The notes under the pieces: generated by a model
The model's database searches: none
The model's input: only the letters and a program-made list of their open reading frames with translations
Told to the model about the DNA's origin: nothing
Position numbers and translations under genes: made by a program
Assembly (NCBI GenBank): GCA_900319075.1
Contig: ONMZ01000001.1
Span: forward strand, 62,001 to 126,000
Direction of reading: 5' to 3'
Length of the DNA: 64,000 bases
From: an uncultured Eubacteriales bacterium
GTDB lineage: Bacteria; Bacillota; Clostridia; Oscillospirales; Ruminococcaceae
In this document: piece after piece, positions 24,937 to 32,633 of the stretch
Numbering within the stretch: the first letter of the stretch is position 1
How the letters are laid out: every line of letters starts with the position of its first letter

Positions 24937-25998
24937 CTAACTATTATCACTAATATCTTCTGAATCTTCATTAACGACTTTTGCATCATCACCCTCATCA
25001 TGCTCGGTGAGCATCTGAGATATCCGGTCGGTAAAGTATTCAAGATATGGTATGAATTTTTTATAATCAAGCCTCATTGGACCAATAAGCCCAAGAGAGC
25101 CTGCATTTTTGCCGTTCTTTTTATACGGTGCTGTAATGACCGATGAATTATGGATCACAAAGCCGTCCTTCTCATCCGAGAACATTACGTGCAAGTCTGA
25201 AAATGTTTCATCAATAAACTTTGAGATCTGCTGAGTGTCATCATCGAGGAATGATATGATCTCGCTTTGATTAAAATCCTTGCAGGTCAGAAGGTTTTTA
25301 TGCCCCTTGACCTTAACGTCCTGAGTCCTTATCTCCTTTGTCATTTTAATGACCTCAGAGAATATAGGTGATAACGTCATCATATAAGCGCCCATTGCTG
25401 CCACAAGTTTATCAACATATTCGTCCGAAAGAGCACTTACAGGAAGCCCGTCAAGGTTTTCTTTAACGAAGTTGTTAAAGAACTCAAGCTGCTCATTATC
25501 AAGATCAAACTCAAGTCTGAAAGCTTTATTTTTTATCATTCCCCCCGATGTCACCATCAGTATAACATACATTCTCTTGCCCGTAGGAATGACCTCGACC
25601 TTGGAGATCATCGAAAACTTAGGTGTGGAATCAGCTATTACCGTGGCACATTTTGTAAGCTGCGCCAATGCAAGAGACGCACTTTCAACCAGATCATCCT
25701 CAGAAGTATAGTCCTTATCCAGCATCTGGTCCAGGACCTTTTTTTCGTCTGCACTCAAAGGATCTGACTGAGTAAGTCTGTCCACATAAAGCCTGTATCC
25801 ATTATAAGTAGGCACACGTCCCGCAGAGGTATGCGGCTGTTCCAAATAGCCCTGCTTTTCAAGCTCAGCCATTTCATTCCTTATAGTTGCAGATGATGCC
25901 TTAACGTGTTTCATTATCGCTTTTGAACCAACAGGTTCCCCGGTAACGATATATTCATCGACCAATGCTGTTAGTATTTTCAGCTTTCTGTCATCCAT
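24937..25998 (-). CDS. hrcA: Heat-inducible transcription repressor HrcA
   Basis: Repressor that binds the CIRCE operator and is kept active by GroEL; heat shock titrates GroEL and relieves repression. The 353 residues have the N-terminal winged helix with VGSKAIMKHVKASSATIRNEMAELEKQGYLEQPHTSAGRVPT (positions about 22-63), a GAF-like central domain and a dimerisation domain with VIGPMRLDY-type ILGP motif (SLGLIGPMRLDY). First gene of hrcA-grpE-dnaK-dnaJ. AGGTGA lies 4 bases before the ATG. A perfect CIRCE element lies 46 bases upstream, giving autoregulation. Confidence 0.97.
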   Translation of the reverse strand: MDDRKLKILTALVDEYIVTGEPVGSKAIMKHVKASSATIRNEMAELEKQGYLEQPHTSAGRVPTYNGYRLYVDRLTQSDPLSADEKKVLDQMLDKDYTSEDDLVESASLALAQLTKCATVIADSTPKFSMISKVEVIPTGKRMYVILMVTSGGMIKNKAFRLEFDLDNEQLEFFNNFVKENLDGLPVSALSDEYVDKLVAAMGAYMMTLSPIFSEVIKMTKEIRTQDVKVKGHKNLLTCKDFNQSEIISFLDDDTQQISKFIDETFSDLHVMFSDEKDGFVIHNSSVITAPYKKNGKNAGSLGLIGPMRLDYKKFIPYLEYFTDRISQMLTEHDEGDDAKVVNEDSEDISDNS

Positions 25999-26043
25999 GA
26001 TCTCACCTGCACAGTCATAATTAGCAATCCTGTATTTGAAGTG

Positions 26044-26070
26044 TTAGCACTCTTACTCTTTGAGTGCTAA
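26044..26070. promoter_or_regulatory. CIRCE operator
   Basis: Perfect CIRCE inverted repeat, TTAGCACTC - 9 bases - GAGTGCTAA. It overlaps the expected transcription start of the heat-shock operon and is the binding site of HrcA, encoded by the first gene of that operon. Confidence 0.98.
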
Positions 26071-26074
26071 GTAT

Positions 26075-26103
26075 AGTTTATACCTTTTTCAAAGATTTGT
26101 CAA
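26075..26103 (-). promoter_or_regulatory. Promoter of the heat-shock operon
   Basis: Minus-strand TTGACA (26103-26098), 17-base spacer, TAAACT (26080-26075). The CIRCE element starts 5 bases after the -10 box. Confidence 0.88.
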
Positions 26104-26229
26104 GGGCTTTGGAAATATTTTTTTTACAAATTTGAAAATTCGTGCATTTACAATATAGTTATTTTGCACAACTCAAATACCCGGTTTAGTTTTTTTCGGG
26201 TTTTATGGCGTATTTTAAGTGTATAGCAC

Positions 26230-26258
26230 TTGACATGACAGGGCAAAAGTGAGATAAT
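26230..26258 (+). promoter_or_regulatory. valS promoter
   Basis: TTGACA (26230-26235), 17-base spacer, GATAAT (26253-26258). The leader to the valS start is only about 40 bases, too short for a T-box. Between this promoter and the heat-shock promoter (26104-26229) I see only AT-rich sequence with a weak 5-bp stem. Confidence 0.85.
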
Positions 26259-26302
26259 ATAAGATGTTTAATTGTTCGATAATACTGAAAGGACAGGATT
26301 TT

Positions 26303-28927
26303 ATGAAAAAAGAACTAAACAAGGTATATGAGCCTTCGCAAGTCGAGGACAGGATATATAAGTTCTGGCTTGATGGAAATATGTTCAGGGCAGATCCGGA
26401 CCCGGAGAAAGAGCCTTACTGCATTGTAATGCCCCCTCCGAATATAACCGGACAGCTTCATATGGGGCACGCCCTTGACAATACACTTCAGGATATTCTT
26501 ATACGCTGGAAGAGAATGAGCGGATACAGTGCACTCTGGGTGCCCGGTACCGACCACGCTTCAATTGCGACTGAGGCCAAGATAGTTGAGCAAATGCGGA
26601 AAGAAGGCATCTCAAAGGACGACATCGGCAGAGATGGTTTCCTTGAACGTGCGTGGGAATGGAAAAAACAGTACGGCGGACGCATCGTTTCACAGCTCAA
26701 AAAGATCGGCTCATCCTGTGATTGGTCAAGAGAACGTTTCACAATGGATGAGGGCTGTACAAAAGCAGTTAAGGACGTTTTTGTAAAATACTATGAAAAG
26801 GGTTACATTTACAGAGGAGAAAGGATTATAAACTGGTGTCCTCACTGTAAGACCTCGATTTCAAACGCAGAGGTGGAATACGAGGATCAGGCAGGACATT
26901 TCTGGCATCTGAGGTATCCTCTCACAGACGGCAGCGGCTATGTTGAACTTGCTACCACACGTCCCGAAACGCTGCTGGGCGATACGGCTATTGCGGTTAA
27001 TCCAAAGGACGAGAGATATAAAGACATAGTGGGAAAAACCGTTCTTCTTCCCCTTGTAAACAGAGAGATACCTGTTGTTGCAGACAGCTATGTTGATATG
27101 GAGTTCGGAACGGGCGTCGTAAAGATCACACCTGCACACGACCCTAACGACTTTGAGGTAGGCGCAAGACACGATCTGCCGATCATAAATGTACTTACCG
27201 AAGATGCAAAGATAGTAGAGGACTACCCTGCCTATGCCGGAATGGACAGGTACGAGGCAAGAAAGAAGATCGTTGAAGATCTTGAAAAGGGCGGTTTTCT
27301 TGTCAGAGTTGAGGATCACGAGCATAATGTAGGAACCTGTTATCGCTGCGGTACCACAGTTGAGCCGAGAGTATCCCTTCAGTGGTTCGTAAAGATGAAA
27401 GAGCTTGCAAAGCCTGCAATAGAGGCAGTCAGAACGGGAGAAACAAAATTTATCCCTGCAAGATTTGATAAAAACTATTATCACTGGATGGAGGATATAC
27501 GTGACTGGTGCGTTTCACGTCAGCTATGGTGGGGGCACCGCATTCCCGCATTCTACTGTGATGACTGCGGAGAAATGGTCGTAACACGTGAAAACAGCGC
27601 AGTATGTCCAAAGTGCGGCAAACAGATGAGACAGGATCCGGATACGCTTGACACATGGTTTTCATCTGCATTGTGGCCATTTTCCACTCTTGGATGGCCT
27701 GAGCAAACAAAAGAACTTGAATACTACTACCCCACTAACACACTTGTAACAGGCTATGATATAATCACATTCTGGGTTTCAAGAATGATGGTCGCCGGAA
27801 TGGAGCATATGCACCAAAAACCATTCAGCACAGTGCTTATTCACGGTCTTGTAAGAGATGCACAAGGCAGAAAGATGTCAAAATCTCTCGGCAACGGAAT
27901 AGATCCTCTTGAGATCATAGACAACTACGGCGCTGATGCACTCAGATTTATGCTTGCAACAGGCAACTCTCCCGGAAACGATATGCGTTTTATGGAGGAA
28001 AAGGTCAAGGCATCAAGAAACTTTGCAAACAAAATATGGAACGCTGCAAGGTTCATAATGATGAATCTGCCGGAGGGATTCAAGGCAGAAAAGCTCCCGG
28101 AAAAACTTAACGTTGAGGACAAGTGGGTCGTTTCCAAATTTAATACCCTGGCAAAGGAAGTCGGCGACAATCTGGATAAATTCGAGCTGGGTGTTGCGGT
28201 ACAAAAGCTTTACGACTTTATCTGGGATGTTTACTGCGATTGGTATATCGAGCTGACCAAACCTCGTATTGCCGCAGGCGGTGAAACCGAAGCAATTGCT
28301 CAGCAGGTACTTGTATGGGTAATGAAGGGAATGCTGAAACTGCTGCACCCATTTATGCCGTTTATTACCGAGGAAATATGGCAGGCGCTTGTAAACGACG
28401 GCACAGCAATTATGCTCCAGCAGTTCCCTGTTTACGATGAAAAGCTGCAATACACCGAAGATGAGGCAATGTTTGAAAAAATCATTGCCGGCATAAAGGG
28501 CATCAGAAACTGCAGAGGCGAGATGAATGTTCCCCCTTCCAAAAAGGCTAAACTTTTTATCGAAACAGCGCAGAAGGATGTCTTTTCACAAGGCAGAATG
28601 TTCTTTGAGCGCCTTGCGTACGCAAGCGAGGTAAATATAAGCGAAAAGGTTGAAGAAAAGGACTGCGTTACTGTAGTTACCGACAGCGCAAGGTTCTTTA
28701 TACCTCTTTCGGATATTATTGACGTTGAAAAAGAGACCGCTCGTCTTAACAAAGACAAGGCTAAGATCCAAAAGGATATAGACTTCCTCAGCAAAAAACT
28801 CAGCAACCAGGGCTTTATAGCAAAGGCACCTGCTGCACTTATCGAAGCAGAAAAGATCAAGCTTGCAAAGGCAGAGGAAAAAATGGCAAAAATAAACGAA
28901 TCCTTGGATTCTCTTTTGAACAGATGA
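26303..28927 (+). CDS. valS: Valine-tRNA ligase
   Basis: Class Ia aminoacyl-tRNA synthetase that charges tRNA-Val and edits misactivated threonine. The 874-residue product has the HIGH motif as HMGH (in GQLHMGHALD), the connective editing domain with ATTRPETLLGDTA, the KMSKS motif (GRKMSKSLGNGIDP), an anticodon-binding domain, and the C-terminal coiled coil (about 810-874) typical of ValRS. Length is normal for a Firmicutes enzyme. The start is the ATG at 26303 after AAAGGACAGGA; an upstream in-frame ATG lies too close to the transcription start. A strong terminator follows. Confidence 0.97.
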   Translation: MKKELNKVYEPSQVEDRIYKFWLDGNMFRADPDPEKEPYCIVMPPPNITGQLHMGHALDNTLQDILIRWKRMSGYSALWVPGTDHASIATEAKIVEQMRKEGISKDDIGRDGFLERAWEWKKQYGGRIVSQLKKIGSSCDWSRERFTMDEGCTKAVKDVFVKYYEKGYIYRGERIINWCPHCKTSISNAEVEYEDQAGHFWHLRYPLTDGSGYVELATTRPETLLGDTAIAVNPKDERYKDIVGKTVLLPLVNREIPVVADSYVDMEFGTGVVKITPAHDPNDFEVGARHDLPIINVLTEDAKIVEDYPAYAGMDRYEARKKIVEDLEKGGFLVRVEDHEHNVGTCYRCGTTVEPRVSLQWFVKMKELAKPAIEAVRTGETKFIPARFDKNYYHWMEDIRDWCVSRQLWWGHRIPAFYCDDCGEMVVTRENSAVCPKCGKQMRQDPDTLDTWFSSALWPFSTLGWPEQTKELEYYYPTNTLVTGYDIITFWVSRMMVAGMEHMHQKPFSTVLIHGLVRDAQGRKMSKSLGNGIDPLEIIDNYGADALRFMLATGNSPGNDMRFMEEKVKASRNFANKIWNAARFIMMNLPEGFKAEKLPEKLNVEDKWVVSKFNTLAKEVGDNLDKFELGVAVQKLYDFIWDVYCDWYIELTKPRIAAGGETEAIAQQVLVWVMKGMLKLLHPFMPFITEEIWQALVNDGTAIMLQQFPVYDEKLQYTEDEAMFEKIIAGIKGIRNCRGEMNVPPSKKAKLFIETAQKDVFSQGRMFFERLAYASEVNISEKVEEKDCVTVVTDSARFFIPLSDIIDVEKETARLNKDKAKIQKDIDFLSKKLSNQGFIAKAPAALIEAEKIKLAKAEEKMAKINESLDSLLNR

Positions 28928-28935
28928 TCTTATCA

Positions 28936-28973
28936 GGGCTTTTCCCCATAAACGGGAAAAGCCCCTTTCTTTT
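28936..28973 (+). terminator. valS terminator
   Basis: Perfect 11-bp stem (GGGCTTTTCCC with GGGAAAAGCCC), 7-base loop, then a T-rich tail (CTTTCTTTTT), 9 bases after the valS stop. Confidence 0.95.
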
Positions 28974-29052
28974 TGGAGTTTTTTTCTTTAATAAATCAAT
29001 GGTGCAGCGGAAAAAATAATAATACAACCAAAGAGAAAGGAGCGCTAAATAA

Positions 29053-29238
29053 ATGAAAAATAAACTCAACGGTCATTCAGCCGATGACACAAAAATTTAT
29101 ACCCCAAAAAATGTTGTTCCCCGTGACCGGGAACTTATTATAACAGATAATTTTACCAATGTCAGCGGCAGGGTTTACAACCGCAGCAATGAGAATGCTG
29201 AAAAAGCCCGTGAATGGGTCAACGATATAAAATTATAG
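29053..29238 (+). CDS. Small hydrophilic protein of unknown function
   Basis: A 61-residue protein with a good AAAGGAG site 9 bases before its ATG, which supports translation. It is hydrophilic, rich in Asn, Asp and Lys, with no cysteine, signal or membrane segment. The C-terminus ends in a short helix-like NAEKAREWVNDIKL. The stop codon at 29238 is immediately followed by the promoter of the next gene. It resembles small uncharacterised clostridial proteins with a similar C-terminal tryptophan motif, but I cannot name a family. Confidence 0.6.
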   Translation: MKNKLNGHSADDTKIYTPKNVVPRDRELIITDNFTNVSGRVYNRSNENAEKAREWVNDIKL

Positions 29239-29267
29239 TTGAAAAAAAGTAAAAAGTATGTTATTAT
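29239..29267 (+). promoter_or_regulatory. Promoter of the SDR gene
   Basis: TTGAAA (29239-29244), 17-base spacer, TATTAT (29262-29267), about 25 bases upstream of the ribosome binding site. Confidence 0.72.
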
Positions 29268-29295
29268 CTTTATAATAACATTCGGAGGTGTGACT

Positions 29296-30027
29296 ATGGG
29301 TAAAGTCGCATTTGTCACAGGCGCAAGCGGTGATATCGGCAAGGCAGTTTCCATGCAGCTGTCAAAAGACGGTTATAGTGTAGCGCTTGGTTTCAACAAT
29401 AATAAAAGCTCAGCCTGCGAGCTTTCCGACAAGCTTAATTCACAAGGGATAAAGGCAATTGCAGTAAAATGTGATATCACTGATAAATTGAGCATTTCAA
29501 GCGCAATCGAGCAGATAAAAAAGGAGCTTGGCAGCGTTGATCTACTTGTGAACAACGCCGGATCAGCAGACATCAGGCTTTTTACCGACAACAGCTTTGA
29601 GGATCTTTCAAATATTATCAATACCGATCTTCTCGGCGCAATGGAAGTTTCAAGACAGGTCCTTTTGGATATGATCCATGCAAAAAAAGGGTGTATAATC
29701 AATATTTCCTCTGTTTGGGGTGAAAAAGGTGCATCGTGCGAGGTGGCTTACAGTGCGGCAAAGGCAGGACTGATCGGGTTTACAAAGGCACTTGCCCGTG
29801 AGGAAGGACCAAGCGGTATAAGGGTAAACTGTATATCATGCGGCTTTATCGACACAAAAATGAACTCGTCACTTTCCCAGGAGGATAAAAATGCCATAAT
29901 TGATGATATTCCCTGCGGCAGACTTGGCACTGTTCAGGATATTGCGAATGCAGTATCTTTCATTGCAAGCGAAAAGGCAGACTATATCAACGGTCAGACT
30001 ATCCGTGTAGACGGATGCTGGATATGA
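29296..30027 (+). CDS. ymfI: SDR oxidoreductase, probable EF-P 5-aminopentanone reductase
   Basis: Short-chain dehydrogenase/reductase of 243 residues with the TGASGDIG cofactor loop, NNAG, and the catalytic Ser-Tyr-Lys (INISS, YSAAK). The segment SSVWGEKGASCEVAYSAAKA followed by GFTKALAREEGPSGIRVNC and DTKMN matches the YmfI group better than FabG. YmfI reduces the 5-aminopentanone on elongation factor P of Firmicutes. A FabG-like fatty-acid role cannot be excluded from the sequence alone. The start is the ATG 7 bases after GGAGG; open frame continues upstream through the promoter. No fab or efp gene is adjacent. Confidence 0.65.
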   Translation: MGKVAFVTGASGDIGKAVSMQLSKDGYSVALGFNNNKSSACELSDKLNSQGIKAIAVKCDITDKLSISSAIEQIKKELGSVDLLVNNAGSADIRLFTDNSFEDLSNIINTDLLGAMEVSRQVLLDMIHAKKGCIINISSVWGEKGASCEVAYSAAKAGLIGFTKALAREEGPSGIRVNCISCGFIDTKMNSSLSQEDKNAIIDDIPCGRLGTVQDIANAVSFIASEKADYINGQTIRVDGCWI

Positions 30028-30060
30028 AAAAAGCTCTCCGTTTTTACGGGGAGCTTTTTT
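30027..30060. terminator. Bidirectional terminator SDR gene / sfsA
   Basis: Fifteen-base-pair stem (AAAAAAGCTCTCCGT with ACGGGGAGCTTTTTT, one G-T), TTTT loop. It overlaps the last bases of both convergent genes and ends in a T-run on each strand. Confidence 0.92.
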
Positions 30061-30742
30061 ACAGCACTATTTTAATTTTCGTATTCACAGTTAAGGAATC
30101 CGGTGCAACAAGACAATCATAACACATAAGCTTAACACCTTTTTGTGAAGCAAGCTTCATAGCCTCTCCAAACTCTTTGTGGGTTGCATAGTTCGGGGTA
30201 AAATACTTTACATTCTCCATCTGTACAAGGATTAAAAGCACAGCTTCGTATCCGTCATTTACACACTCTATAAGCTCTTCTATATGCTTCAACCCCCTCT
30301 GCGTAGGAGCGTCCGGGAACATAACGACACCGTTTTGTTCAAGTGTGCACCCCTTAACTTCAAGATACATTTTCTTTCCGCTTTCATGCTCCAGCATAAA
30401 GTCAAAGCGTGATTTTTTGTATCTTTTTTCAGCTGAAACTTTCCAGCCCTCACCAAAAGGTTTTTTGAGTATAAGCCACTCCGAGGCAGCTTTGTTAGGC
30501 GCTTGGCTGTCCATATTTATAAGTCTTTCACCCTTTTGCACGGCAATTAGATCATAGGGAGTCTTTCTTCCGGGGTTTTCACTTTTTTCTAAATATACTT
30601 TACATCCTTTGGTAAGAAGCTCTTTGCATCTGCCTGTGTTTTTTACATGGCAGACACATGGCTTTGAATCTATCATAACATTGGCAATAAACCTGTTGGG
30701 GCGATCTATAAATTCCCCGCAAACGATATTCTTATAATTCAT
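30059..30742 (-). CDS. sfsA: SfsA-family DNA/RNA nuclease
   Basis: Protein of the sugar fermentation stimulation family, reported to bind DNA and act as a nuclease; its cellular role remains uncertain. The 227 residues show the family pattern: FIDRPNRFIANV near the N-terminus, HVKNTGRCKELL, a PYDLIAV strand, the SRFDFML and LEVKGCTLE motif of a restriction-nuclease-like core, and FPDAPTQRGLKHIEEL. Length is normal. The start is the ATG at 30742, 4 bases after GGGTGG. Monocistronic. Confidence 0.92.
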   Translation of the reverse strand: MNYKNIVCGEFIDRPNRFIANVMIDSKPCVCHVKNTGRCKELLTKGCKVYLEKSENPGRKTPYDLIAVQKGERLINMDSQAPNKAASEWLILKKPFGEGWKVSAEKRYKKSRFDFMLEHESGKKMYLEVKGCTLEQNGVVMFPDAPTQRGLKHIEELIECVNDGYEAVLLILVQMENVKYFTPNYATHKEFGEAMKLASQKGVKLMCYDCLVAPDSLTVNTKIKIVL

Positions 30743-30759
30743 TTTACCACCCGAGAAAA

Positions 30760-30788
30760 AGGATAACACATTTCCAAGAATAATTCAA
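30760..30788 (-). promoter_or_regulatory. sfsA promoter
   Basis: Minus-strand TTGAAT (30788-30783), 17-base spacer, TATCCT (30765-30760), close upstream of the sfsA start. Confidence 0.55.
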
Positions 30789-30858
30789 GTGCCTGTTTTT
30801 ATGACTCAACACCCATTTATCATACAACTTTCATATAGCTTTCATCTTGTTGTTAAAA

Positions 30859-30966
30859 CTGACAAAACAGCGTATATTTAGGGTTTTGATTTGTTAAAAA
30901 GTAGTCTTGACGAATTTTTCTTATTATGTTAAACTTAATTTGTTGATTTTAGCTGATAAAACAGCG
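30859..30966 (+). repeat. Pair of near-identical 14-base repeats flanking a promoter
   Basis: CTGACAAAACAGCG (30859-30872) and CTGATAAAACAGCG (30953-30966) differ at one base. Each is preceded by a TTGTTG-containing stretch, so the similarity extends to about 27 bases imperfectly. One copy is upstream of the -35 box, the other lies between the transcription start and the lipoprotein gene. They could be a regulator's paired sites; this is inference. Confidence 0.5.
30907..30935 (+). promoter_or_regulatory. Promoter of the lipoprotein pair
   Basis: TTGACG (30907-30912), 17-base spacer, TAAACT (30930-30935), about 45 bases before the first lipoprotein start. Confidence 0.72.
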
Positions 30967-30980
30967 AAGGGGGAAAAATA

Positions 30981-31814
30981 ATGAAAAAGATAATAACTGC
31001 AATTTTAGCACTATCTATGATCTGTGCCGCTGCAACAGGCTGCTCAGACAGTTCGTCTTCCAAGGACACATCCGCCGCAGGTGTATCCTCATCATCTGCT
31101 GTATCAAGTGATTCTTCTTCACAGGCAGAAAAATCAGCTGTAACGGAGAAAAATCCTGCGCTGCCCGATTCGTCAAGCGAAAAAGATAATTCTCAGTCAC
31201 AGTCCGGGGCTAAGTTTGAAGATACATTTACATACAAGCTGATGCAGACCACGAAATCAAAGACATATTCAATGTCTATGGTTATGGATTATATGTCAGT
31301 TAAGATCCCACTCCAGATGGATATAAACGGTGAAAACTTCCATATGACTATGGATATGTCCGCTATGGGCGGCGATAAGGATACGGAAACCTTCTACGTT
31401 GATGGCAAGACATATGCCCTTATACGTGCTCAGAAGGTCTATTCCATAACCGAGGGCAATGGATCTGCTGCATCAAAAATGACCGTTGATCTGACACCTG
31501 AGGGAAATGTTGAGCTTATCAGTGTTTCGGAAGAAAACGGAATGACTGTTGAAAAGGTCAAGGTCAAGTCCCAGAACGAACAGGGTATTGAGATGACTAC
31601 TCAGGCAGATTATTATTATGATAAATCCACCGGTACACCTAAGAAGATCGTAGCTACCGCAGCAGGCGTCAAGAGCACCATCGAGATCACATCCTTCAGC
31701 GACGCTGCACCGGAGATAAAGCTGCCTGATTTCACTGGCTGGACCAAAGTAGATGCAAACTATCAGGATCCCAACGCCAAGGGTGCAGATCCAACACAAA
31801 CGCCACAAGCTTAA
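30981..31814 (+). CDS. Ser-rich lipoprotein 1, function unknown
   Basis: Predicted surface lipoprotein of 277 residues. It has a short signal peptide with a lipobox (AATGC, cysteine at about residue 21), then a Ser/Asp/Ala-rich linker to about residue 78, then a folded domain with alternating Met/Thr-rich strands (TKSKTYSMSMVMDYMSVK) and a DYYYDKSTGTPKKI segment. The beta-rich pattern recalls LolA/LppX-like lipoproteins that hold lipids, but I cannot assign a family. The start follows AAGGGGG by 7 bases. It is followed after 15 bases by a second lipoprotein of similar design. Confidence 0.8.
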   Translation: MKKIITAILALSMICAAATGCSDSSSSKDTSAAGVSSSSAVSSDSSSQAEKSAVTEKNPALPDSSSEKDNSQSQSGAKFEDTFTYKLMQTTKSKTYSMSMVMDYMSVKIPLQMDINGENFHMTMDMSAMGGDKDTETFYVDGKTYALIRAQKVYSITEGNGSAASKMTVDLTPEGNVELISVSEENGMTVEKVKVKSQNEQGIEMTTQADYYYDKSTGTPKKIVATAAGVKSTIEITSFSDAAPEIKLPDFTGWTKVDANYQDPNAKGADPTQTPQA

Positions 31815-31829
31815 CAGGAGTGAAAAAAT

Positions 31830-32585
31830 TTGTTTATTAAAAAGATCATCTGCATAGCTGCTGCATTGACACTTGTTTGTTCAATGCTCAGCGGCTGTGA
31901 AAACAACAGCAGTTCGGACGCCTCATCTGATTCATCTGCACAATCTCAGAGCCAGTCAGATTCAAGCTCACAGGAGTCGTCAAAGTCCGATCCGGATTCA
32001 AACAGCCAGAAGCAAAATGAGACAAACGCCATAGGTTATGACGTTAAGGGCAGCAAAAGGCTTTATGACAATCTGAAAGAAACATACAACAACAAGGACG
32101 GTTACAAGGTAACTATGGTCCACGCAAACACAGGCGGATCAACTATTGTTCTTAATAAAAAAGACAATAAAATATTCAGCTCAACTGCAAACAATAACTC
32201 TAAAACGGCAATTCTCTATACCGGAGATAAGAAAGCCACCATGTTTGATTTTACAAATATGAAGTATCAGGAGCAGGCTGTTACAGACGAAAAGAGCTTT
32301 ATTGCACAAAAAGACCTGCTTTTCGGAATGACAGGCGACTTTGTACAGGCTCAGATCGACCAGAAATCAGACGTAATTGTTGAAACATACAAAGTCAACA
32401 AAGACGTTGCAGGACAAAACGGTCAGATCGGATTTTGTTTCAAAGGATCAGACGGAAGCTTCTGCGAGGTATATCTGCTCTATGAAGGTGCTCAGATGGC
32501 TGAGTATTTCGGTGTGAGAGAGATAGGCAAGGCAAGCGACGATCTGTTCAAAATGCCTGAAACAAAGGATTATAAGAAAGTTTGA
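31830..32585 (+). CDS. Ser-rich lipoprotein 2, function unknown
   Basis: Second lipoprotein of 251 residues, co-transcribed with the first. The start is TTG at 31830, 9 bases after AGGAG. Signal peptide with lipobox LSGC (cysteine at about residue 23), a linker of Ser/Gln/Asp repeats to about residue 65, then a soluble domain with VKGSKRLYDNLKETYNNKDGYK and later ATMFDFTNMKYQEQ. The folded domain shows the same strand-rich, reporter-like layout as its neighbour but little direct identity. No enzyme motif seen. A paralogous pair acting together at the cell surface is plausible. Confidence 0.78.
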   Translation: MFIKKIICIAAALTLVCSMLSGCENNSSSDASSDSSAQSQSQSDSSSQESSKSDPDSNSQKQNETNAIGYDVKGSKRLYDNLKETYNNKDGYKVTMVHANTGGSTIVLNKKDNKIFSSTANNNSKTAILYTGDKKATMFDFTNMKYQEQAVTDEKSFIAQKDLLFGMTGDFVQAQIDQKSDVIVETYKVNKDVAGQNGQIGFCFKGSDGSFCEVYLLYEGAQMAEYFGVREIGKASDDLFKMPETKDYKKV

Positions 32586-32589
32586 TAAA

Positions 32590-32629
32590 AAAGCCCGAGG
32601 AAGAATTTATTATTTGATCCTCGGGCTTT
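32590..32629. terminator. Bidirectional terminator lipoproteins / FIST-GGDEF gene
   Basis: Perfect 12-bp inverted repeat, arm AAAGCCCGAGGA, 16-base AT-rich loop, T-rich flank on the plus side and A-rich on the other. Lies between convergent genes. Confidence 0.88.
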
Positions 32630-32633
32630 AATT

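Noticed and set aside
26179..26201. ACCCG...CGGGT hairpin followed by TTTTA
   Set aside because: Only a 5-bp stem with a 13-base loop and no plus-strand gene upstream that it could terminate.
26104..26302. Possible T-box leader before valS
   Set aside because: The promoter at 26230-26258 leaves a leader of about 40 bases, too short for a T-box, and no TGGN or T-box core sequence is visible.
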